From: an uncultured Clostridia bacterium
GTDB lineage: Bacteria > Bacillota > Clostridia > Oscillospirales > Butyricicoccaceae
Assembly (NCBI GenBank): GCA_944375715.1
Contig: CALWAP010000012.1
Location: 1 to 48,783 of the forward strand
Direction: 5' to 3'
Length of the DNA stretch: 48,783 nucleotides
Shown here: positions 13,475-21,127 of the stretch, one piece after another
Layout of the letters: every line of letters begins with the position of its first letter
Position numbering within the stretch: the first letter of the stretch is position 1
Program-made: the position numbers and the translations under genes
The notes under the pieces: generated by a model
Databases searched by the model: none
What the model was told of the DNA's origin: nothing
Seen by the model: only the letters and a program-made list of their open reading frames with translations

Positions 13475-15136
13475 TTGGCTAAGATAATCGACGGCGAAAT
13501 ATTCAAAAACATGATGATCGAGGGGGCGGCCGCGGTCGACGCCCGCAAGGAGGAGATAAACGACCTTAATGTCTTCCCCGTCCCCGACGGCGACACCGGC
13601 ATTAACATGTCGCTGACTTTAAACGCCGCTGCAAAGGAGCTTTCGAAAATGAACGCCCCCACGCTGGGAAAGGCGCTGGAGGTGACGGCGTCTTCTGTCT
13701 TAAGGGGCGCCAGGGGCAACTCGGGCGTTATCACCTCCCTTTTGTTCAGGGGCTTTTCAAAGGGCATGAAGGATATATCCCAGGCCGATGGCGGCAACCT
13801 GGCAAACGGGCTGACCGAGGGAGTGGCGGCGGCCTACAAGGCCGTTTTGAAGCCGGCCGAAGGAACGATACTTACCGTTTCGAGGATGTCAGCCGAAGCG
13901 GCCGTCAGGGCCGCCAAGGAGGACCGCGACTGTGAAAAGGTGCTTCTGGCCGCCATTGAGGCTGCAAAAGAGGCTTTGGCTGAGACGACCGAGCAGAATC
14001 CCGTCCTTAAAAAGGCCGGGGTGGTCGATGCCGGAGGCTTCGGCTATATAATCCTTCTGGAGGGCATGTACACCGCTTTGACGGGCAAGACGGGGTTAAG
14101 GTCGGTCTTTGCCCCTTCGCTGAAAAAGCCCAAGGAAGAAAGCTCGGTGGCCATGGCCGATTTCTCGCAGTTTGACACGGGTGAGATAACATTTGCCTAC
14201 TGCACCGAGTTTATAGCCGAGCGCGAGGACAAAAAACGCAGCCCCCAGAAGCTCAGGGAGTTTTTGGAGGGAATAGGCGACTGCGTCGTGGTGGTCGACG
14301 ACGACGATATAATCAAGATCCATGTCCATACCGACACCCCCGACAAGGCGCTGGCCGAGGGGCTTAAATACGGCCCCCTTATGAGCATAAAGATCGAGAA
14401 CATGAAGGAGCAGCATGAGCGCCTTCTGCAGGAGAACATGCAGGAAAACCTGGGCGAGAGGCAGATAGCCGCCCCCGAAAACCGCTACGGCTTTGTGGCG
14501 GTGGCCGCCGGCGAGGGCCTGCGCTCGGTTTTCGCCGACCTGGGGGTCGACAATATGGTCGAGGGAGGGCAGACCATGAACCCCTCCACCGAGGATATAC
14601 TTTCGGCCATCGACAAGACGCCGGCCGAGGTGGTCTTTGTCCTGCCCAACAACAAGAATATCATCATGGCGGCCGAGCAGGCGGCCCCCCTTTCGGAAAA
14701 GCAGGTGGTGGTACTGCCCACAAAGACCATCCCTCAGGGCCTGTGCGCCATGCTGGCCTTTGATCCCGATGTCGATTTGCAGGTCAACGAGGACAATATG
14801 AAAAGGGCCGTGGAGAATGTAAAGTCGGGCCAGGTCACCTATGCCGCCCGCAACAGCGAGTTTGACGGACGCTCCATAAAGGAAGGGGACTTTATGGCCC
14901 TTTCGGACGGCAAGCTGGTCTATACCTCCAGAAAGTTTGACGACACGATAAAGAAGCTTGCCAAAAATATGTGCTCCAAAAATACCGCTTTCATAACTAT
15001 TATTTACGGCGAAGGCGCCGATGAGGAGCAGGCCCAGGCGGTGGCCGATACCTTCCAGAAGGAGGCAAAGAACGCCGAGATAAATATTGTTTTCGGCGGC
15101 CAGCCCGTATATTCCTATATTATTTCGGTCGAATAA
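13475..15136 (+). CDS. fakA: fatty acid kinase ATP-binding subunit (FakA/YloV, DAK2 fusion)
   Basis: The 553-aa protein has an N-terminal DhaL/DAK2 kinase domain (DLNVFPVPDGDTGINMS near residues 30-47, then RGARGNSGVITS), a middle domain, and a DegV-like C-terminal domain (VFVLPNNKNIIMAAEQAA). This is the YloV/FakA family, which phosphorylates fatty acids bound to FakB (DegV) for use in phospholipid synthesis. I start at TTG 13475: GGAGG lies eight bases upstream, within the longer frame that begins at ATG 13460, which has no site of its own. A partner FakB and the Asp23 protein often beside it are not in the window. Confidence 0.93.
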   Translation: MAKIIDGEIFKNMMIEGAAAVDARKEEINDLNVFPVPDGDTGINMSLTLNAAAKELSKMNAPTLGKALEVTASSVLRGARGNSGVITSLLFRGFSKGMKDISQADGGNLANGLTEGVAAAYKAVLKPAEGTILTVSRMSAEAAVRAAKEDRDCEKVLLAAIEAAKEALAETTEQNPVLKKAGVVDAGGFGYIILLEGMYTALTGKTGLRSVFAPSLKKPKEESSVAMADFSQFDTGEITFAYCTEFIAEREDKKRSPQKLREFLEGIGDCVVVVDDDDIIKIHVHTDTPDKALAEGLKYGPLMSIKIENMKEQHERLLQENMQENLGERQIAAPENRYGFVAVAAGEGLRSVFADLGVDNMVEGGQTMNPSTEDILSAIDKTPAEVVFVLPNNKNIIMAAEQAAPLSEKQVVVLPTKTIPQGLCAMLAFDPDVDLQVNEDNMKRAVENVKSGQVTYAARNSEFDGRSIKEGDFMALSDGKLVYTSRKFDDTIKKLAKNMCSKNTAFITIIYGEGADEEQAQAVADTFQKEAKNAEINIVFGGQPVYSYIISVE

Positions 15137-15141
15137 CAGAA

Positions 15142-15171
15142 GCCCCGCGGGACAGATCCGCGGGGTTTTTT
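15142..15171 (+). terminator. intrinsic terminator
   Basis: Stem CCCCGCGG / CCGCGGGG, loop GACAGAT, six T after fakA. Confidence 0.9.
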
Positions 15172-15293
15172 GCGCGTTTGTGGAAGGGGGCGTCCCTTTG
15201 CGTGCAAAATGCTGTGGACGAAAACGCGCAAATGAGTTATCATTAGAATGCAGGCAGTAAAATATTTTCTTACTTTGAAAGGAGCGCTTTATT

Positions 15294-15986
15294 ATGGGAT
15301 TCAATGAAAAGGTACATGCCTTTATAGCGGCCAGGTTCTATGTCAGGCTGACAGAGGCCTTTGGCGAAAGGGGCCGCAAGGCTTTTGTCCACGGTACGCA
15401 GTATTATGCCGAACAGCGCGGCCGCCGCATGGCCCAGAGGGCCATAAGGGATGGTTATGAGCTCAACTATGAGACATACCTTCAGTACGGCGAGTGGGTC
15501 AATACCGAGGAGATCATAAACGAAGGCTGCGCTAACCGTTCGGAGATAAAGGAATATTCTCCCGATTACACCATCCATATCCATCAGTGTCCCTGGTATA
15601 CGCAGTTTAAGGAAATGGGCCTTTCGGATGCCGGTCATGAGTACTGCAAGCACCTGGACAACTCCATCTGCCGCGGATTCAACCCCTATATCACATACCT
15701 TGTCCCCCAGACTTTGCACAAGAGCGAATACTGCATCCACTGCATAAAGGACGCCGGCGTGCAGGAGGGCAAGAAGTATGCAAAGAAGCCCGAATACTTA
15801 AAGCCTTTTGAATACCATTGCGCCCATTCTTATTGGTCCTATACCGAAGTGACCGAAGCCATTTTCGGAGCCGAGGGCAGAAAGATAACCCAGGGCGTTC
15901 TGGAGGATTTTGAGAAGGAGTACGGCAAGGAAATGGCCGACAAGCTGATGGAGTACAAAGACACCAATTTCAACTGCGCCGACTGA
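15294..15986 (+). CDS. L-2-amino-thiazoline-4-carboxylate hydrolase-like protein
   Basis: The 230-aa protein has a four-helix N-terminal half and a Cys/His-rich C-terminal half: HIHQCPWYTQFKEMGLSDAG, EYCKHLDNSICRGFNP and YCIHCIKDAG. This resembles the ATC-hydrolase family (L-2-amino-thiazoline-4-carboxylic acid hydrolase), which in Pseudomonas opens ATC to S-carbamoyl-cysteine. In Clostridia many members are of unknown function and may act on other substrates. The gene is monocistronic, with a good site (AAAGGAG). It precedes the tdh-kbl operon, which may be coincidence. Confidence 0.7.
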   Translation: MGFNEKVHAFIAARFYVRLTEAFGERGRKAFVHGTQYYAEQRGRRMAQRAIRDGYELNYETYLQYGEWVNTEEIINEGCANRSEIKEYSPDYTIHIHQCPWYTQFKEMGLSDAGHEYCKHLDNSICRGFNPYITYLVPQTLHKSEYCIHCIKDAGVQEGKKYAKKPEYLKPFEYHCAHSYWSYTEVTEAIFGAEGRKITQGVLEDFEKEYGKEMADKLMEYKDTNFNCAD

Positions 15987-16034
15987 TTTTACCTTCTGTA
16001 CATAAAAATATATCACTTCATTAAGATAGATGGG

Positions 16035-16063
16035 TTGCCATAGGCCCGGGATAGTGATAAAAT
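16035..16063 (+). promoter_or_regulatory. promoter of the tdh-kbl operon
   Basis: TTGCCA (16035-16040), 17 bases, TAAAAT (16058-16063), about 50 bases upstream of the tdh start. Confidence 0.6.
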
Positions 16064-16116
16064 TATCAATGAACGGTTAGCTAAATTAAAAAATACAGTT
16101 TACAGGAGATGTTAAA

Positions 16117-17163
16117 ATGGCAAAAATGATGGATGCTTTGGTAAAGCCCGGCAAGGTCAAGGGCCTTGTCCTGACCCAGGTCCCCGTACCCACCCCCGGC
16201 CCCGGCGAAGTCCTTATCAAGATTCGCAAGACGGCCATCTGCGGCACCGATGTGCACATTTACGAGTGGAACGAGTGGGCACAGCAGAACCTCAATCCCC
16301 CTCTTACCGTCGGCCATGAGTACATAGGCGAGGTAGCCGAGCTGGGCGAGGGCGTCACCAACCTCAAAGTAGGCCAGCGCGTTTCCGGCGAGGGCCATAT
16401 CGTATGCGGGCAGTGCTATAACTGCCGTACCGGCAACGGTCAGTGGTGCGTGCATACCAAGGGCGTCGGCGTCAACCGTGACGGCGCTTTTGCCGAGTAT
16501 ATCTGCATTCCCGCCACCAATGTCATCACGATTGAAGATGACCTGCCTGATGATTTCGTTTCCTTCTTTGACGCTTTCGGCAACGCCACCCATACTGCTC
16601 TTATGTGGGATCTGACGGCCAAGAACGTTCTGGTCACCGGAGCCGGCCCCATAGGCATCATGGCTGCCGCCATCGCCAAGTTCGCCGGCGCCAGGAGCGT
16701 TGTTGTCACCGACCTTAACGAGTACCGCCTTGACCTTGCCAAGAAGATGGGCGCCACCAGGGTCGTCAACATCGGCAAGGAGGACCTTAAGAAGGTCATG
16801 GAAGAGGAAGGCATAACCGAGGGCTTTGATATCGGCCTTGAGATGTCGGGCGCTCAGTCGGCTTTCAGGCAGATGCTTGACGCCATGATCTGCGGCGGCA
16901 AGATCTCCCTTCTGGGCCTGCAGGGCCACAACATGGATACCGATTGGAACCAGATCATCATGAAGGGCCTGAGGATCCAGGGCATTTACGGCCGCAAGAT
17001 GTTCGAGACCTGGTATCAGATGAAGGCCATGGTCCAGGGCGGTCTGGATCTGGAGCCCATGATCACCCACAGGTTCCACTATACCGAGTTCGAGAAGGGC
17101 TTTGAGGCCATGATTTCGGGCAATTCGGGCAAGGTCGTTCTTGATTGGACCACCAAGAAATAA
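16117..17163 (+). CDS. tdh: L-threonine 3-dehydrogenase
   Basis: The 348-aa zinc-dependent dehydrogenase oxidises L-threonine to 2-amino-3-ketobutyrate with NAD+. Catalytic zinc ligands C42, H67 and E68 are present ([17 protein letters not shown]), as are structural zinc cysteines C97, C100, C103 and C111, and the NAD loop GAGPIG (175-180). The length equals that of E. coli Tdh. The ribosome binding site is CAGGAG. kbl follows 34 bases on, so the pair forms the classic threonine-to-glycine pathway. Codons strongly favour C-ending forms compared with many neighbours, which suggests high expression. Confidence 0.97.
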   Translation: MAKMMDALVKPGKVKGLVLTQVPVPTPGPGEVLIKIRKTAICGTDVHIYEWNEWAQQNLNPPLTVGHEYIGEVAELGEGVTNLKVGQRVSGEGHIVCGQCYNCRTGNGQWCVHTKGVGVNRDGAFAEYICIPATNVITIEDDLPDDFVSFFDAFGNATHTALMWDLTAKNVLVTGAGPIGIMAAAIAKFAGARSVVVTDLNEYRLDLAKKMGATRVVNIGKEDLKKVMEEEGITEGFDIGLEMSGAQSAFRQMLDAMICGGKISLLGLQGHNMDTDWNQIIMKGLRIQGIYGRKMFETWYQMKAMVQGGLDLEPMITHRFHYTEFEKGFEAMISGNSGKVVLDWTTKK

Positions 17164-17197
17164 ATCCTATTAAAATAACGAAAAGAGGTTTTTTCCA

Positions 17198-18385
17198 ATG
17201 AATGCAAAGGAAGCTTTAAGCTTTTATCATTCCGAAGTGGAAGGCATTAAGGAAGCCGGCACATACCATGACGAAAGAATCATCACCACCCCCCAGGGCG
17301 GCCGTATAGACACCACCGTTGCCAAGGGCGTTGTCAATATGTGCGCCAACAACTACCTGGGCCTGGCCGACGATCCCAGGCTGATCGCCGCCGCCAAGGA
17401 GAGCTATGACAAGTGGGGCTTCGGCCTTTCCTCGGTCCGCTTTATCTGCGGCACCCAGGAGATCCACAAGGAGCTGGAGCACAAGATCTCCGAGTTTTTG
17501 GAGACTGAGGACACCATCCTTTATTCCTCCTGCTTTGATGCAAACGGCGGCCTGTTTGAGACCCTTCTCGGCCCCGAGGACGCCATTATCTCCGACGAAC
17601 TGAACCATGCCTCGATAATCGACGGTATCCGTCTCTGCAAGGCCAAGAGGCTCAGGTATAAAAACAACAATATGGAAGACTTAAGGGCCAAGCTTGAGGA
17701 GGCCAAGGACTGCCGCATCAAGCTGATCGCCACCGACGGTGTCTTCTCCATGGACGGCTATATCGCCAACCTCCAGGGTATCTGCGACCTGGCCGACGAG
17801 TACGGCGCTCTGGTCATGGTCGACGACAGCCATGCCACCGGCTTCATCGGCGCTCACGGTAAGGGCACCCAGGAGTACTGCGGCGTCATGGGCAGGGTCG
17901 ATATAATCACCTCCACCCTCGGCAAGGCCTGCGGCGGCGCTTCGGGCGGCTTCACCAGCGGCCGTAAGGAGATTATCGACATCCTGCGCCAGCGCTCCAG
18001 GCCCTATCTGTTCTCCAACACCCTGTCCCCGGCCATCTGCGCCGCTTCGCTGAAGGTCTTTGAGATCCTCTCTGCCTCCACCGAGCTGCAGGACAAGGTA
18101 CACGAGAATGTCGAGTACTTCCGCAAGGAGCTGGGCAAGCTGGGCTTTGATGTCCTTCAGGGCGACTCGGCTATCGTCCCCATCATGCTCTATGATCCCA
18201 AGGTTGCCGGCGAGTTCGCAAGCCGTATGCTGGAGAAGGGCGTTTACGTCGTCAGCTTCTGCTATCCTGTCGTCCCCAAGGGCAAGGACAGGATCCGCAC
18301 CCAGGTTTCGGCCGGCCACACCAAGGAAGACCTCGACTTTGCCGTCAAGTGCTTTGCCGAAGTCAAGAAGGAAATGGGCCTTTAA
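17198..18385 (+). CDS. kbl: glycine C-acetyltransferase (2-amino-3-ketobutyrate CoA ligase)
   Basis: The 395-aa PLP enzyme converts 2-amino-3-ketobutyrate plus CoA to glycine and acetyl-CoA, the second step after Tdh. The fold-type I alpha-oxoamine synthase motifs are clear: [29 protein letters not shown] and the PLP lysine K243 in [14 protein letters not shown]. The length matches E. coli Kbl (398). Codon use is biased like tdh. In an anaerobe this route yields acetyl-CoA for energy and glycine for one-carbon or Stickland metabolism. Two terminators follow. Confidence 0.97.
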   Translation: MNAKEALSFYHSEVEGIKEAGTYHDERIITTPQGGRIDTTVAKGVVNMCANNYLGLADDPRLIAAAKESYDKWGFGLSSVRFICGTQEIHKELEHKISEFLETEDTILYSSCFDANGGLFETLLGPEDAIISDELNHASIIDGIRLCKAKRLRYKNNNMEDLRAKLEEAKDCRIKLIATDGVFSMDGYIANLQGICDLADEYGALVMVDDSHATGFIGAHGKGTQEYCGVMGRVDIITSTLGKACGGASGGFTSGRKEIIDILRQRSRPYLFSNTLSPAICAASLKVFEILSASTELQDKVHENVEYFRKELGKLGFDVLQGDSAIVPIMLYDPKVAGEFASRMLEKGVYVVSFCYPVVPKGKDRIRTQVSAGHTKEDLDFAVKCFAEVKKEMGL

Positions 18386-18401
18386 TCGAAAGCTTAATAC
18401 A

Positions 18402-18432
18402 AAACGGACGGCTTTTGCCGTCCGTTTTTTTA
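18402..18432 (+). terminator. terminator of tdh-kbl
   Basis: Stem AAACGGACGGC / GCCGTCCGTTT, loop TTTT, seven T. Confidence 0.9.
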
Positions 18433-18448
18433 TGGCCTTTATCAGGGC

Positions 18449-18484
18449 AAATAAAGGCGGGAGTTTTCCCGCCTTTTTATTTAA
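18449..18484 (+). terminator. second terminator, start of repeat copy A
   Basis: Stem AAATAAAGGCGGGA / TCCCGCCTTTTTATTT, partly read as AAAGGCGGG/CCCGCCTTT. It is the left part of the duplicated block described separately. Confidence 0.75.
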
Positions 18485-18577
18485 GTATTTGCTTTAGGCG
18501 ATAGATAAAAACTATATGGTTTGGTACAGTTTACCTAAACAATATGGGATATATGTATAGTTTTGCCGAAAATTAAG
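18453..18577 (+). repeat. duplicated intergenic block, copy A
   Basis: About 120 bp that recurs at 19,860-19,980 in direct orientation. Both start with an AAAGGCGGG/CCCGCCTTT hairpin and share ATAGATAAAAACTATATG, TTTGGTACAGTTTA, AATATGGG and TTTGCCGAAA in the same order. A sigma-A promoter follows each copy. Copy A lies ahead of the frameshifted secreted-protein gene. Confidence 0.8.
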
Positions 18578-18595
18578 ATGGCATGTATATATATC

Positions 18596-18625
18596 TTGAC
18601 GAAGAAAAAACTTCCATAGTATAAT
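18596..18625 (+). promoter_or_regulatory. promoter after repeat copy A
   Basis: TTGACG (18596-18601), 18 bases, TATAAT (18620-18625). Confidence 0.65.
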
Positions 18626-18679
18626 AATATTGCAATGGATCCATTGGAATTACGCAACTGAAAGGAAAGGAGAAAAAGT

Positions 18680-19389
18680 ATGAAAAAGGCAATTATAAGA
18701 AAGACAACCTTGGTTCTTTCCCTGGCCCTTGTTTTAAGCTTTTCGCTTTCCGTTTCGGCAACAGAAGGGCAAATGACTTTGAAAGAAGTTTTTTTGGAAG
18801 CACAGGCCAATTATTCCGTGTCTCCGGCGAGATACAGCGCAGATGACCCGGGGGTATCTCTCCTGTTTACTATGAGGAACAGGAAATGCCTGATGGTTCT
18901 ACTTTGATAGTTACAGGATACCCTACCGATTATACAAATGATGAAACCCCTTTGGAACCGGGGCAACAGGCAGAGGGATACATTTATGCTTTAAGTTCTA
19001 ATTTGCTTGTAAATGAAGAGGATACAACACAGACATGGGGGTATTTGTTCAGTAGGATTAAATACTATTCCAGGTCAATACAAGAACAAGGCTTGACAAT
19101 TAATCAGAAGAGAATGGACAGTATAAGTTATGAATTGGAACCCGCAAGTGGATATAGCTTTTCAGATATGGAAGTTCACTATCTATCTATAGATGGGTTA
19201 TTTAATGATTTTGCCGAAAATACTTTTATCACAAGTCAGTTGGTAATGACAAATTTCCCTACTACATCAATGATATGGGTATCGACAAATGCGGGGTATA
19301 ATTCTACTTCGGCAGTAAGTTATAGCCCTGTATTTAATGGGAGAGAATATTACTTTGAACATTTCTTGATTGGTAGAATCATAGGTTAG
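18680..19389 (+). pseudogene. secreted protein gene with a frameshift
   Basis: The first frame (18680-18907) begins with a clear signal peptide (KTTLVLSLALVLSFSLSVSA) after AAAGGAGAAAAAGT. It shifts out of frame at a G5 run (18850-18854) and stops as RKCLMVLL. A second frame continues from GISPVYYEEQEMPDGST to LIGRIIG at 19389. One extra G in the run would join both into one protein of about 236 residues with no known domain. The second part is AT-rich compared with its neighbours. The break may be a true mutation, a phase-variable tract or a sequencing error. The downstream gene at 19398 is nine bases away, probably in the same transcript. Confidence 0.75.
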
Positions 19390-19397
19390 GTGGTATT

Positions 19398-19838
19398 ATG
19401 AAGCGCAGCATACATAAAATCATAGGCGCGGCCATGGCGGCGCTGCCCTATTTTGTCTTCCGGAATGCGGCCCTTTCCGAGTATCTACTCTCTATGCGCC
19501 CGATGATGGAGGAAATGGATTGGCTTGTATATGTGCTGTTTTTTGCCTGCTACTCCTTTATCGGCATCGGACTTGCCCTTATCGCCTGTGACGGCCCTTT
19601 GAAGGTCAGGATAAGAAAGCCGGAGCTTATTTGCGGCGGGGTCTTCTTTCTCTATTGCGCTGCGCTCAATATTACGGCGATCATAATGAGCAGCGACCCG
19701 TTGGCTTTGCAAAGATATGATTTTTTAGGGCTTTTAAATTCATTATCACAGATGGGAAATTCTATGTGCACGGTCCTTTACACGGTGTTCTCCTTTCTCA
19801 CGGCGTACGGCCTGTTCGGCGGGAAGGAAAAAGAGTAA
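19398..19838 (+). CDS. small four-helix membrane protein
   Basis: The 146-aa protein has about four membrane segments (HKIIGAAMAALPYFVF, LVYVLFFACYSFIGIGLALI, LICGGVFFLYCAALNITAIIM, TVLYTVFSFLTAYGLF). It ends in GLFGGKEKE, almost the same as the GLLGGKEKE end of the gene at 20095. Both end in near-identical DNA and lead into similar terminators, so they are likely paralogues. The ribosome binding site is AGGTGG. No family is recognised. Confidence 0.65.
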   Translation: MKRSIHKIIGAAMAALPYFVFRNAALSEYLLSMRPMMEEMDWLVYVLFFACYSFIGIGLALIACDGPLKVRIRKPELICGGVFFLYCAALNITAIIMSSDPLALQRYDFLGLLNSLSQMGNSMCTVLYTVFSFLTAYGLFGGKEKE

Positions 19839-19856
19839 AAGATTATTAAGGCATAA

Positions 19857-19885
19857 TAAAAAGGCGGGTTATCCCGCCTTTTATT
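19857..19885 (+). terminator. terminator, start of repeat copy B
   Basis: Stem AAAAAGGCGGG / CCCGCCTTTT, loop TTAT, then ATTT. Confidence 0.8.
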
Positions 19886-19980
19886 TGAGTATTTACTTTA
19901 AATAATAGATAAAAACTATATGATTTGGTACAGTTTAACGAAATAATATGGGGAATATGTATAAGTTTGCCGAAAGAAAG
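19860..19980 (+). repeat. duplicated intergenic block, copy B
   Basis: Second copy of the block at 18,453-18,577, same orientation, with a few small indels. It includes the shared ATAGATAAAAACTATATG and TTTGGTACAGTTTA segments. It lies ahead of the membrane protein gene at 20095. Confidence 0.8.
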
Positions 19981-19999
19981 AGGACAAGAGTTATAAAGA

Positions 20000-20029
20000 T
20001 TGACAGGAAATCCGGCGGCATGATATCAT
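20000..20029 (+). promoter_or_regulatory. promoter after repeat copy B
   Basis: TTGACA (20000-20005), 18 bases, TATCAT (20024-20029). Same spacing and position relative to the repeat as copy A. Confidence 0.65.
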
Positions 20030-20094
20030 ATAGGTGAGAAAAAGGCAGTTACACCGTAATTCGGCGGTATATCGTGCAGAGGAAAGGTGGTCTT

Positions 20095-20481
20095 ATGAAA
20101 ACACTGAATAAAAGATATGCCGGCATAGGGATATTGGCCCTGTGCTTCATATATCACTATGCCCTGGCCGGAACCGTTTATGAGGAGTTGCTCTTTGCCG
20201 GAAATATAAAGTTTGGGATGTTTGCCAATGTGCTTTTACATCACCTGCTGTATATTTTGGGCGGCGCAGGGCTGGGGCTTCTGGCCGATATACCCGCAAG
20301 GCTTAAAAAGGCCTTTGTGGCAGCCGGCGCTTTGATTTTGCTGCTTTGCATTCTGGCGGCGGCGGGGGTGTTCGGGTATTGGATATACTCGGGCGAGTCC
20401 TCGGAGTTCGGCATGATGTGGGACATTTTGGCGGGGTTCCTTTTAAGCTGCGGGCTGTTAGGCGGCAAAGAAAAAGAGTAA
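20095..20481 (+). CDS. small membrane protein, likely paralogue of the 19398 gene
   Basis: The 128-aa protein starts MKTLNKRYAGIGILALC, supported by GGAAAGGTGG upstream; a longer frame from 20074 is less likely. It has three or four membrane segments (GIGILALCFIYHYALAG, VLLHHLLYILGGAGLGLL, AAGALILLLCILAAAGVFGYWI, MWDILAGFLLSCGLLGG) and the C-terminal GGKEKE shared with the neighbour. The upstream repeat and promoter are also copies, so the block repeat-promoter-membrane gene looks like a tandem duplication. Function unknown. Confidence 0.65.
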   Translation: MKTLNKRYAGIGILALCFIYHYALAGTVYEELLFAGNIKFGMFANVLLHHLLYILGGAGLGLLADIPARLKKAFVAAGALILLLCILAAAGVFGYWIYSGESSEFGMMWDILAGFLLSCGLLGGKEKE

Positions 20482-20498
20482 GATCATTAAGGCATAAT

Positions 20499-20530
20499 AA
20501 AAAGGCGGGAGTTTTTCCCGCCTTTTATTT
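20499..20530. terminator. terminator between convergent genes
   Basis: Stem AAAAAGGCGGGA / TCCCGCCTTTT, loop of T residues. It serves the gene at 20095 and, on the minus strand, the selenoprotein gene. Confidence 0.8.
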
Positions 20531-20806
20531 TTAGTTTTTGATGTTCTTTACATCCTCGAGCGTGGGGAATACTATTTCCTCATGCCCGTCTTCCGAAATG
20601 ACGAGGCAGGGAAGCCCGGCCCTGCCCTTTTCTTTCATGGGGTCAAACTCGGGGCGGGTGTCGCGGTATTTCAAAAACCGCTTTAGGGGCAGCATGCCCG
20701 AAGATATGTCCATATAGGTAAATTCAACGCCAGCCTGGGAAAGAGCCTCTTTCACCGGAGCGCAGCCGGGTCAATGGGCGCTGGAAAACATTGTGATCTT
20801 CTTCAT
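20531..20806 (-). CDS. predicted selenocysteine-containing glutaredoxin-like protein
   Basis: Reading from ATG 20806 with GGGAG nine bases upstream gives MKKITMFSSAH, an in-frame TGA (20773-20771), then PGCAPVKEAL and a frame open to TAA at 20531, 91 codons in all. The TGA takes the place of the first Cys of a glutaredoxin CxxC motif (here U-P-G-C at residues 12-15). The rest fits the small glutaredoxin fold: FTYMDIS, LKRFLKYRD and the loop RAGLPCLVISEDG with cis-Pro. A SECIS-like hairpin lies right after the TGA. A selenocysteine glutaredoxin has been described from a related Clostridium/Alkaliphilus lineage. Without readthrough only 11 codons would be made. The alternative, a start after the TGA at GTG 20755 (VKEALS), would lose the active site. 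Confidence 0.8.
20734..20758 (-). promoter_or_regulatory. SECIS-like element after the UGA
   Basis: Twelve bases after the UGA the mRNA can fold as CC-GG-U-GAAAGA-GGC-UCUUUC-CC-A-GG: a stem with an unpaired U on the 5' side and an apical loop with GG. The bulged U below an apical GG is the feature seen in the E. coli fdhF SECIS (GGU-stem-GGUC-stem-CC). The distance to the UGA is in the usual bacterial range. The codons are also part of the protein. Confidence 0.65.
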
Positions 20807-20825
20807 AAAAAAGCACTCCCTTTAT

Positions 20826-20854
20826 ATAATAATTTCATGGTGAGGCGGCAGCAA
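20826..20854 (-). promoter_or_regulatory. promoter of the glutaredoxin-like gene
   Basis: Minus strand TTGCTG (20849-20854), 17 bases, TATTAT (20826-20831), 20 bases before the start codon. The -35 lies within a GGCGGC/GCCGCC inverted repeat (20844-20861). Confidence 0.5.
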
Positions 20855-20928
20855 AGCCGCCATTCTTTGCCTTATATATGTAAAATTATAGCACCGATGC
20901 GCCAAGCAGGCAACAGCTTTCGGGGTGT

Positions 20929-21108
20929 TTGTCCACAGGTGGGGGGGAAAACTATTCACACCCCCTCTTGTGGATAAAAGAAAACATAGGGCTATATATA
21001 GGAAAAAACAAAAACTCAATGTAATATAAAATGCTTATATTACATTGAGTCTAATATTTTTCAAGTCAAGCCGGGGAGTTTTCCACATTATCCAGAGGTT
21101 TATCCACA
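20929..21108. other. cluster of DnaA-box-like sites
   Basis: The 321-bp gap 20,807-21,127 holds two perfect TTATCCACA boxes (minus strand at 20969-20977, plus strand at 21100-21108) and four with one mismatch: TTGTCCACA (20929-20937), CTATTCACA (20952-20960), TTTTCCACA (21079-21087) and TTATCCAGA (21088-21096). The last three are nearly end to end. No dnaA, dnaN or parAB gene is in the window, and genes on both sides run mostly on the plus strand, so this is more likely a DnaA titration or regulatory cluster than oriC. Confidence 0.65.
21002..21050 (-). terminator. AT-rich terminator of mscS
   Basis: A perfect inverted repeat with 16-base arms (21014-21029 and 21035-21050, starting ACTCAATGTAAT) and a 5-base loop. 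On the minus strand it is followed by TTTTTGTTTTTT. The stem is almost GC-free, unlike the other terminators here, and it lies amid the DnaA boxes. Confidence 0.75.
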
Positions 21109-21127
21109 GGCTGTATACAGAACGGGG

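Noticed and set aside
20531-20755. Glutaredoxin-like gene as a simple 74-codon ORF starting at GTG 20755, or a pseudogene with a nonsense mutation
   Set aside because: The coding frame upstream of the TGA has the right start, ribosome site and active-site context, and the SECIS-like hairpin explains the TGA. The pseudogene alternative remains but is less likely.
21014-21050. Perfect 16-bp-arm inverted repeat as an insertion-sequence end or phage site
   Set aside because: It is followed by a T-rich tract downstream of mscS on the minus strand, which fits a terminator, and no transposase is near.
20929-21108. Chromosomal oriC
   Set aside because: No dnaA, dnaN, rpmH or parAB nearby, and genes on both sides are mainly on the plus strand, with no flip of orientation at the cluster.
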